Assembly: GCA_900169235.1 (NCBI GenBank)
Contig: FWCC01000166.1
Span: forward strand, 1 to 40,878
Reading direction: 5' to 3'
From: Zarea fungicola
Lineage: Eukaryota > Ascomycota > Sordariomycetes > Hypocreales > Cordycipitaceae
Length of the DNA stretch: 40,878 nucleotides
Shown: piece by piece, positions 33,111-40,878 of the stretch
How the letters are laid out: every line of letters begins with the position of its first letter
Position numbering within the stretch: position 1 is the first letter of the stretch
Notes under the pieces: model-generated
Databases searched by the model: none
The model's input: only the letters and a program-made list of their open reading frames with translations
What the model was told of the DNA's origin: nothing
Made by a program: the position numbers and the translations under genes

Positions 33111-33122
33111 GCAACCTGCATC

Positions 33123-34776
33123 ATGAAGTCTGTTGTTGCCGTTCTTTCTGCGGCCGCCGTTGCCCAGGCTGTCTCCTTCAAAATTGGCACCATTCACCAC
33201 GAGTCTGCCCCAGTTCTCGATGCAACTAATGCCAACACCATACCCGGTGCCTACATCATCAAGTTTAAGGACCACGTCGACCACCCCAAGGCCAAGTCTC
33301 ATCATGCTTGGGTGTCTGACATCCATAACGACGGCGAACAGCAGCGTCTTGAGCTTCGCAAGCGCGGTATCTTCGACTCCGTCGAAGATGTCTTTTCTGG
33401 CCTGAAGCACACATTTGACCTGGGCTCTGGTTTCCGCGGCTATGCTGGTCACTTTGATGATGCCGTCATTGAGCAGATCCGCAACCATCCCGATGTAAGT
33501 CTTTTGACATCAAGTTCATCTCGTGCAGCTGTCTAACCTCTGAAACCAGGTTGAGGTCATCGAACGTGATTCCATTGTCCGCACCATGGTGCCCGTTACC
33601 ACCAAGGAAACAGTCTCTGAAGACTCCTGCAAGCCAGAAACAGAAAAGCAAGCTCCCTGGGGTCTTGCTCGTATCTCACACCGTAAAACCCTCGGCTTCG
33701 GAACATTCAACAAGTACCTATATGCCCAGGAGGGTGGTGAGGGTGTCGATGCCTATGTTATTGACACTGGTACGAACATCGACCACGTCGATTTTGAGGG
33801 CCGTGCAAAATGGGGCTATACTGCGCCAGACGGAGACGAGGATGAGGATGGGAATGGCCACGGTACTCACTGCTCAGGCACCATAGCCGGCAAGAAGTAT
33901 GGCGTTGCCAAGAAGGCCAATGTTTACGCTGTCAAGGTTCTGCGTTCCAACGGTTCTGGCAGCATGTCCGATGTTATCAAGGGCGTTGACTGGGCCGCCA
34001 AGTCGCACAAGGAGCAAGTCAACGCTGCCAAGGCCGGCAAGCGCAAAGGCTTCAAGGGTTCTGTCGCCAACATGTCTCTGGGTGGTGGTAAGACCACCCT
34101 TCTTGATCTGGCTGTCGACGCCGCTGTCAATACGGGTCTTCACTTTGCTGTCGCCGCTGGCAATGACAACGCCGATGCATGCAACTATTCCCCTGCCGCC
34201 TCCAAGAATGCTGTGACTGTTGGTGCCTCCACAATTGACGACAGCCGTGCCTACTTCTCTAATTATGGCAAGTGCACCGATATCTTCGCCCCTGGCTTGA
34301 ACATCCAGTCGACCTGGATTGGCTCGAAGTATGCCATCAACACCATCTCTGGCACCTCCATGGCATCTCCCCACATCTGCGGCCTCCTTGCCTACTACCT
34401 CTCTCTCCAGCCTGCCAGTGACTCTGAGTATGCTGTCGCTTCTATCACCCCCGCTCAGCTCAAAGAAAACCTCATCACGATCGGCACAAAGAATGCTCTG
34501 AGCGACATTGATTCCGATACCCCCAATGTCCTCGCCTGGAATGGTGGTGGATGTAGCGACTACAGCCAGATTGTTAATGCGGGCGGATACGATGCCAAGA
34601 GCACTTCGTCCAAGTCCGAGAACATTCACACCAAGATTCAGCACGAGTTCGATGTTGTGTCAGTCGAGATTACCAAGTCTGCCAAGACCTTCGGCCACAA
34701 GGCTGAGAAATTCGCCAAGAAGATCCAGCACTTGGTTGATGCTGAGGTCGAGGAATTCCTATCCCACATGGAGTAA
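33123..34776 (+). CDS. PRB1: Vacuolar subtilisin-like serine protease (protease B, PepC/PRB1)
   Basis: Predicted 532-residue preproenzyme of peptidase family S8 (proteinase K/cerevisin branch), the main vacuolar endoprotease. Exon 1 is 33123-33494, a 55-bp intron (donor GTAAGT, acceptor CCAG) follows, and exon 2 is 33550-34776. A signal peptide (MKSVVAVLSAAAVAQA) leads into an I9 inhibitor propeptide with IPGAYIIKFKDHVD and GYAGHFDD. The mature domain begins around QAPWGLARISH. Catalytic residues are Asp 196 (VIDTGTNIDH), His 228 (GHGTHCSGT) and Ser 394 (GTSMASPH); AVAAGNDN holds the oxyanion Asn. A C-terminal tail of about 55 residues after the S8 domain is Lys/Glu-rich and probably helical, as in other fungal protease B precursors, where the tail is removed. 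Secreted cuticle-degrading proteases are a related alternative, but the tail and propeptide favour the vacuolar form. Confidence 0.94.
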
Positions 34777-35365
34777 TTCGTCTCCCTATATATCAGCATA
34801 GTATTATCCTATTGACAGACGACTCCTAAGCGGCGCCACGGACAGTTTCCTACCCTGTTATCCATGATTTAGATGTATACTGCAGATCACATGGTGTTCG
34901 TGTCTTTTGTCATGATGTTGTATTTGATAGTTTGATTGCTCGCACTGCTCTACACAGGATGGAATGGAAAGATGAGGACAACAGCTCAGATGAAATACAT
35001 GTCTTTTTAGTTGCGTGAGCATCCAAGTTTGTAAATTATGCCATTGTAATATGTCTCGGCGGAATATGCTTTTGGCAAGTTGTTCCGGGTTGCACCTGCA
35101 CCTGCCGTTAGTTACGTAGCAACTCGTCGCAGTCTGACCCATGCATCTGGAAGCCTTCAACATGTTGCTTTACTGTGTATTCTGCAGACAGACAGGATAC
35201 ATCCCCAACAAACGGCATCAAATTCTTAAATCAAACTTTCTCTTTCAACTTTCGTCATTTACTCTAGCGTCTCCTATCCTATCCCGTACGGTGGTGGTGA
35301 TGCAGCAGAATACCATCTGAGCAAACTGCCGTGGCTCTCGTCCTGTTTGGCGTCTACTGGCCGTC
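34777..35365. other. Intergenic region downstream of PRB1
   Basis: 589 bp between PRB1 and the next plus-strand gene, holding the PRB1 3' end and the promoter of the 965-residue protein. No AATAAA and no gene were seen. Confidence 0.6.
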
Positions 35366-38263
35366 ATGGTTCGTCGAAATAGCTCTAGGTTCCAGCCTCG
35401 CGCGGCACTGCGCAAAAGCAAGTCAGCCAGCTCGGTTGGTACAAGAAATGCTAGCAGCCTGACCACCGTCGAGCCAAGCACAGCATGCAGCGTCGCCCAT
35501 ATCGCTGCTCGTCTTTCATTTACCAAATCATTAGTCGAGTCTTCCGAAAATCAACGCTCAGCATCCATTTCTGCCTCGTCATCAACATACGGCCTAGCAA
35601 GAAGCCGTAGCTTCATGAATGGGCCAGACCATGTATCCTGTGGCGTCGAGAAGAGAGGCCCAGCGGTTGACGTTGCGGAAACACAGCTATGCCAAAAAAG
35701 AAGTGTCCGGTTTACTGGCCCGGCTGCCCTGAAAAAAACAGATTTGGCGACTCGTGCCCATGAGACCTGGACAAACCACGGTTGTTCCTCTGGCCTCACA
35801 CACCTAGATCTCTTCACTGCTCAGTCACCGAAAAGCTCGCCATCGCCGCGTTATGATGGATTTTGGCTCGAAGAGCACTCGATAGACTTGAATTCTAGGC
35901 TAGAGACCACAGTCTGTGGTGGACTAGATCCATTCTTCTACCCAAGCCCTATCCATAAGTTGCGCAAATCACGATCCATGTTCACCACTTCAGAGATCCT
36001 CTCGGATCATCGGTCAGACAGTAGTGCTTCTGGGAACACTGATTGGAATCCACACGAGCTAGCGAGGCAAATGGCCATCAGAAAAGAAAATAGTTCACTA
36101 AGAAGTCCCAAGTCAATGAGCTTTTTGCGGACACATGCTGCAAAGGAGGCATCCGCAAGAGGACACTCCTATAGCAGCCTATCGACATCCCCAAACAAAG
36201 CATTGCTAGGCGGTAGCACGCGTTTGAAAAGCCGCCCATCCATGTTTTTTCAGTCGAAGAATAAGCAAAAGTCTAGTCTGACGGAAATTAGAACATCTCT
36301 GAGAAACAGTAGCAGTAATAGCATGCCTATCCCGGCCACAATCTCCTCAACAGCTTCATCATTCTCTAAGGCGACCGGGCTACGCAACGTGGCCAGAAAA
36401 GTCTCCAGGAGGATGAAGAGCAAGTTTCGGGGCATGTTTGGTCGCATAAAGAAACAAAGTGAGACAGTCGACTACACTGGCAATACCGAGCCAAGCATCC
36501 GCCAGCAGTCTCAATTGTCTCAATTGTCACTTGAAGAAGAAGCATCACTATCAAGAGTTAGATCTCATGTGCCTTCCTTGCGATCAGTCGTATCAGACCA
36601 ATATTTGACACCCCGACAAGGAAACCTCGAAGTGGTAGATGATGGTGTACAGCAGACGGACGGCGAGAGATCCAGAGTCACAAGCTGGACAAATTCCAGC
36701 ATTCACACAGTGGCCAGTACTCAAGATGCGGAGTGGGAGTCACAACGGCTATCTGTAATAGATGAAGGTGGGAGTAATTTGCAGGCTTTGGATAGATGGC
36801 GATCATCGGAAGATGAAGTACGTGCATATTCTGCCTTGGTCCAACGACTTGATGACATGCAAAAACAGCAAATACTGGATGCACACTCTGGAGATGATAC
36901 CGCAGCGATCAATTGCCAGAGTGATATGATAGAGTCCCAATTGGCGAGCCACGCAAAGGCAAAAATAGAACACCGGACGTTCCTTAATGAGGAAAAGATC
37001 CATGAACATGCGTCAGAGGCGGACATGGTACGACAGTCCCGCAGCAGAGAATGCAGCGAAGTCATTAGCCCTGCCGGCCATCTATTTAGGACTCACAGTC
37101 CGTATCGCATGGCTCTACGACAGAGTATGAGAGTGCAAAATCGCTCATTGAACATAAAGCCTCCAAGTGTGCGATACCTCAGCTCACTCTCAGCATTGAG
37201 TCTCCCTACTCGGCGATCGAGCCCGAACGAATCGGACCATGAATTTCATTTATCATCAGCAGAGAGTGTCTACTCCTCTCTTTCAGATTTTCACGAGCGA
37301 GACAGAGACCTGGATATTCAGAAGGAGGAGCCGGTGTTTGATCACTCCACTACCGTCCTAACACCCTGCATCTATGAAGCAAGTGTTGCATCTGTACACG
37401 ATGAGTTAAATGAATCAGACCGGCGAACAGTTTCTACAGCCAGTTCCGTAGAATGGAAGACGTGGCTTAGCGCCAAAGTTTCGATGCTCGAGGGCAGTAG
37501 TCAGTCGTGCAACGCTCTTGGTGGGGATGAACAGATGTGGAATCCATGGACAGTAATAGGACATGTTCGAGAGGACGCAGAAATCGAGCCAACTATCAAT
37601 CCTTCAGATGCGAGCGACACAGTGACTAACAGTCCTGTTCGGTCTCTAGTCACGGAAGAGGCAGCTCTGGCTCCTCCGTTGATCCAGAACATTGTTCTTG
37701 ATGATGATGTCAATCACAAAAAATATACGACGCTTACATTCGATGAAAATTTCCATCCAGCCTTAAACAAGTCAGGCAAACAGACTGACGATCTGACAAA
37801 AACGACAAAAATCAATCTTGGCAGCGTTTCATCGCTTTCAAATTCCAAGGGAAGTGTGGCATGCGAAATGGCATGCAGAGGCATCTCAACACCTCAAAAA
37901 CGAAGAACAAGCCCACACACTCTCAACGAGTTACGAAGCAATATCAAGTCATATGAATTTAGTGCTGAGGAAACTTCGTCGCTTCAATCGAGCCCGGGCT
38001 TGAGCACTGCGGTGCAGAGACAATTTGGGACAATTGCAACAGGGTCGCCAAGGCGTCGAAGTATCAGAGGGGGGAAGGAGCCTACGCTAGGCAGGACATT
38101 GAGAGCAGTGGCCTCTCTTGATAACTGTCAGTCTAGAAATGGGCTCGATGCTCAAGCTATGGGAAGTAAGAGAATGGTGGAACTATTTCTTAGCAGTCGA
38201 CAAGCGAAGCGAGGAGCTAGAGGACAGGGGGATGCAAGTGAGTGGTTTACGGCATTTTTGTAG
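35366..38263 (+). CDS. Large serine-rich disordered protein of unknown function
   Basis: A predicted 965-residue intronless protein with very high Ser, Arg and Asn content, mostly low complexity. I recognise no catalytic domain. A basic patch at about residues 339-364 (NVARKVSRRMKSKFRGMFGR) could bind membranes or nucleic acid, or be a nuclear signal. A short coil-like segment follows near 485 (AYSALVQRLDDMQKQQILD), near SRVTSWTNSS. The C-terminus MVELFLSSRQAKRGARGQGD ends in TAFL. Many RSxS and SP sites suggest phospho-regulation. Similar architectures are common in uncharacterised Sordariomycete proteins. The uninterrupted 2.9-kb frame makes the gene itself secure. It converges on MSD1 with only 203 bp between stops. 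Confidence 0.87.
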   Translation: MVRRNSSRFQPRAALRKSKSASSVGTRNASSLTTVEPSTACSVAHIAARLSFTKSLVESSENQRSASISASSSTYGLARSRSFMNGPDHVSCGVEKRGPAVDVAETQLCQKRSVRFTGPAALKKTDLATRAHETWTNHGCSSGLTHLDLFTAQSPKSSPSPRYDGFWLEEHSIDLNSRLETTVCGGLDPFFYPSPIHKLRKSRSMFTTSEILSDHRSDSSASGNTDWNPHELARQMAIRKENSSLRSPKSMSFLRTHAAKEASARGHSYSSLSTSPNKALLGGSTRLKSRPSMFFQSKNKQKSSLTEIRTSLRNSSSNSMPIPATISSTASSFSKATGLRNVARKVSRRMKSKFRGMFGRIKKQSETVDYTGNTEPSIRQQSQLSQLSLEEEASLSRVRSHVPSLRSVVSDQYLTPRQGNLEVVDDGVQQTDGERSRVTSWTNSSIHTVASTQDAEWESQRLSVIDEGGSNLQALDRWRSSEDEVRAYSALVQRLDDMQKQQILDAHSGDDTAAINCQSDMIESQLASHAKAKIEHRTFLNEEKIHEHASEADMVRQSRSRECSEVISPAGHLFRTHSPYRMALRQSMRVQNRSLNIKPPSVRYLSSLSALSLPTRRSSPNESDHEFHLSSAESVYSSLSDFHERDRDLDIQKEEPVFDHSTTVLTPCIYEASVASVHDELNESDRRTVSTASSVEWKTWLSAKVSMLEGSSQSCNALGGDEQMWNPWTVIGHVREDAEIEPTINPSDASDTVTNSPVRSLVTEEAALAPPLIQNIVLDDDVNHKKYTTLTFDENFHPALNKSGKQTDDLTKTTKINLGSVSSLSNSKGSVACEMACRGISTPQKRRTSPHTLNELRSNIKSYEFSAEETSSLQSSPGLSTAVQRQFGTIATGSPRRRSIRGGKEPTLGRTLRAVASLDNCQSRNGLDAQAMGSKRMVELFLSSRQAKRGARGQGDASEWFTAFL

Positions 38264-38466
38264 CCGAGGCTGCAGGACGAGCGATGCAGGGTTGCGGGGT
38301 TACAATTCACAATGCCAGAGTGTAACAGGCAGGACTGGAGAGTTTCGGAGGCACTGAGATTCGCAAAGGTATGGTAGTTCATAGGTTGTAGCACGACTAC
38401 CAAAACATTATAAAAACATTCTACTTCAACAACGAATGGTACAATAATAATACACTTCTTTTAAAC

Positions 38467-40615
38467 CTAAGGTCTGACGTCACTTGACGTACGTACTTGA
38501 AGACCATATGGCGCAAGTTGTTCGTTAGTGACCATGCTTGGTGACTTGACAAAGGGATCCTCGCCTTTCATCGTTTTTGGAAATGCGATTACGTCTCTAA
38601 CCGTCGATGTATCGGTTATCAGTGCTACCATGCGGTCAAAACCGAGGGCAAACCCTGCATGAGGCGGACAACCAGCCCGCAGTACCTCGAAGAGGTGCGC
38701 AAAGTCGCCGATGCGCCGGTCTGTCATTTGCAGCACATCGCGCATGATGAAGTCCTGCACGTCAGCAATGTGGTTACGCACGCTACCGCCGCCAATCTCG
38801 ACGCCATTGAGAACTAGGTCGTAGGCCGCGCTCTTAGCATCGAGGGGTCTTGTAAAGAGCAGCTCTAGGTCCTCTTGCGACAAGGGCGCCGTGAAGGGGT
38901 GATGAGATGCGGCGATGCCAGCTGCACCCTCCTGTCCAGGCTCGCCTTCCTCTGTCGGCTTGAACATGGGAAAATTTGTCACCCAGACGAATTGCAGCGA
39001 GCCGGCGTCACCATTGCGCGGCTTATTCATGTATCCTTGCTCGGTCAGAGCTCGCCACAACGCAATGCGCAAGTCACCAATCTTGGTGGAGCTAGAACAG
39101 TATTGTCCCTTCGGCGTGTCGCGTGCTTGGAATACGACAAGATCACCGTCGTTGAGCTTTTTGCCTTCTGTAATCTGGTCCAGAAGAGGTTCAAATTCAA
39201 ATCCGATGGAAGAGAACCCGCAGAGCGGCTTCTTGGAATCGTAAATCAGGACCTGGGGCCTGCCTTCTGGGTTCTCCCGCAACTCGGCTGGTAGGCTATC
39301 CATGAACTTCATTACGAATTGTCGTGACTCTTCAGGCGACGCTTGCTCAAGTCGAAATGAAAACGCTTCAATTGTGGGGGCTTCTAGATGTGTAATCATG
39401 CCAGCAAAGGTCTGATAAGGCTCTACGTCCTTGACGGCGTGGATGCGCCCCGGAATTCGGAGATCTGGCTTGTCAGATCCGTACGAGGCAATGCATTCTT
39501 CGAATGACAGGGTTGTGAATTTATATGCTTCTTGTGTGCCAGCATAGGGTGTTGATGAGATATTTCGGACCATCGGTATTCTCTCACCGCGAATATCTTG
39601 ATAGCAGGACGGCTGTAACAAAGACAGTGCATTTAGAATGATGTGATTAACATCTTGGCGGACTGTAGCAGCGCCAGCGAAGGCCCACTCCATATCCAGC
39701 TGCAAATTTTAGCAAGTAATACTTTGCGCGACCGGAGAAAGAACACCTACTTGTGAAAACTCAGGCTGGCGATCCGCTCGTGAGTCTTCGTCGCGATAGC
39801 AGCGGGCCCACTGCATGTATCGTGCAATGCCGCTTGCCATGAGAACCTGCTTGTACTGCTGGGGACTTTGCGTGAGAGCGTATGCGGTTCCTCGCTGCCT
39901 TGTCGGAACGAGAAATTCTCTGGCGCCTTCTGGAGTTGATTTAAACAGTGTTGGTGTCTCTATATCCGTGAAGCCCTTGTCCATGAGTCCTTGATGCAAA
40001 ACATTTTTCAACCATGACCGAAACTCCAGCCGAGCATAGATTTCAGGGTGGAATCGTATCTGTAGGTGGCGTTTAGTCTGTGGGAAAACAGTACCCGGCG
40101 TAACGATGAGTTCTTTTGGGACGCTGTTGAATGCGCGAATGTCCTGGAGATAGACTGTCGTCCTGCCTGAGCTGTTGTGATCTTGCTCTTCGGCAATTGG
40201 AGTTCGTACGTTGATTAAAACTGGGCTGAAGGCTGGAATCTGACGAAACTCCGCGTGTACATCACCATCCACCTCCCCGTTTGAGCAGATCTGTATTATT
40301 TCACCCGTTGGTGTTGTAAGATCGGCGAAGGAGAGGTGCTTGGAGAGTGTTCGTTTTTTGCCGAGGAAGCCAACATAGGTGCCCGTTGCTTCTTTGTCGG
40401 TACATATATCCACCGAGTTGTCTACCATGTTAGCTATTGGGGACACGCCGGCATACACAATTGGGACGCATCATACACTTGTTCCACGTTTTGAGGAGCT
40501 CGGCTTGCTTTTTGGCCGTCAGAGAGCTGACCATTCGTATCGACGCTGCGGGGGGTGGACATTGGCGGCAGAAAAGCGCCGAAGCTGCGCCAGAAAGTGT
40601 CTTTAGCCGTAGCAT
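38467..40615 (-). CDS. MSD1: Mitochondrial aspartyl-tRNA synthetase
   Basis: Predicted 680-residue class II aminoacyl-tRNA synthetase charging mitochondrial tRNA-Asp. Exons are 40615-40477, 40421-39751 and 39699-38467; introns of 55 and 51 bp have donors GTATGA and GTAGGT and acceptors GTAG and GCAG. All joins keep frame. The N-terminus (MLRLKTLSGAASALFCRQ) fits a mitochondrial presequence. An anticodon-binding OB-like region lies at about 50-150. The catalytic core has TPEGAREFLVPTRQRGTAYA, motif 2 (ARCYRDEDSRADRQPEF, near 252-268, split from LDMEW by the last intron), and motif 3 (GFALGFDRMVAL, near 617-628). The bacterial-type insert between motifs 2 and 3 is present (FEPLLDQITEGKKL, HHPFTAP), which separates it from the cytosolic enzyme. 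Confidence 0.95.
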
Positions 40616-40878
40616 GACACCCTTATACCTTGCAGCCGACGTGGTTGAAACAAGCTTGACTGATGAGCCTGGATCAAGCCCTTGACGACAAGTGCGCGCT
40701 ATCTCAACCTTACAGTGGACCTAATGATGTACATCATTACAAATGTCTAGTTAGTAGGTTCCGGCTCGTGGCTTTTTAGCGAATAGGATTCAGGCGGCCT
40801 AGGTACTTTCTAGTTGCTTACCAGGTACTGAGTATAGTGAGTACCTCCTAGTACGTTGGCAAGGGGGTGACAAAAAAA
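40616..40878. other. Promoter side of MSD1, window edge
   Basis: 263 bp upstream of MSD1. The final 80 bases hold several GGTACT/AGTACC words (about 40802, 40833 and 40850), like the palindromic repeats elsewhere. No gene seen before the window ends. Confidence 0.5.

Larger units (their letters stand above)
30157..33122. promoter_or_regulatory. 3-kb divergent intergenic region between BPH1 and PRB1
   Basis: The largest gene-free gap in the window, carrying both promoters. Short frames (for example around 30977-31246 and 32432-32725) show nothing recognisable. GTACCTA-type words occur around 31840-31880 and 32714-32780, including a 10-bp inverted repeat. The last 250 bases before PRB1 are pyrimidine-rich. 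Confidence 0.55.

Noticed and set aside
33874..34644. 256-codon open frame antisense to PRB1
   Set aside because: Shadow of the protease coding sequence: low-information, Gly/Val/Ile-rich translation with no motif, and no promoter context.

Overview
This window is nuclear DNA from a filamentous ascomycete. The short introns (about 48-93 bp) with GTRNGT-type donors and CTAAC-like branch sites, and the set of genes (vacuolar protease B, the 9.5 kDa complex I subunit, a CysA-type serine acetyltransferase, a BEACH protein ending in EWNFVGRDR), point to Sordariomycetes, most likely Hypocreales. I cannot name the species. There is no sign of bacterial operons, CRISPR, rRNA or intact transposons, and I could not convince myself of any tRNA.

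Layout, left to right. 1-966: a gene-free, CTAG-dense, AT-microsatellite-bearing stretch that looks like degenerate repeat DNA. 967-2691 (-): four-exon MFS transporter. 2692-4748: gene-poor. 4749-5538 (+) and 5689-6709 (-): two different Nudix hydrolases (YSA1/NUDT5 type and NUDX14 type) facing each other across 150 bp. 7370-8583 (+): three-exon protein of unknown function. 9166-10752 (+): mitochondrial-type serine O-acetyltransferase. 11329-13496 (-): disordered hypothetical protein. 15687-16483 (-): splicing factor ISY1, whose first exon appears to be only the ATG. 18780-20410 (-): WBP1/OST48, with nuo9.5 (21269-21637, +) on the other side of a shared promoter region. 22172-30156 (-): a 2568-residue BEACH protein in six exons, one joined by a probable GC-AG intron. 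33123-34776 (+): vacuolar subtilisin-like protease PRB1. 35366-38263 (+): serine-rich disordered protein. 38467-40615 (-): mitochondrial aspartyl-tRNA synthetase.

Most of the genes are housekeeping and functionally unrelated, as is normal for a fungal chromosome: mitochondrial functions (nuo9.5, MSD1, CysA, possibly NUDX14), ER N-glycosylation (WBP1), vacuolar proteolysis and vesicle traffic (PRB1, BPH1), and splicing (ISY1). The only local pairing that suggests shared biology is the convergent Nudix pair, whose predicted substrates (ADP-ribose and ADP-sugars) overlap. Splice models were built by hand; every join quoted keeps frame and restores a family-like protein sequence, but none is supported by transcript data. 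I found no clear evidence of a wholly new system. The best leads are the Nudix pair with a possible dual-start mitochondrial isoform, the unknown DQGWS-type protein, the ISY1 and BPH1 splice oddities, and the dispersed GGTACCTAG-type palindromes.
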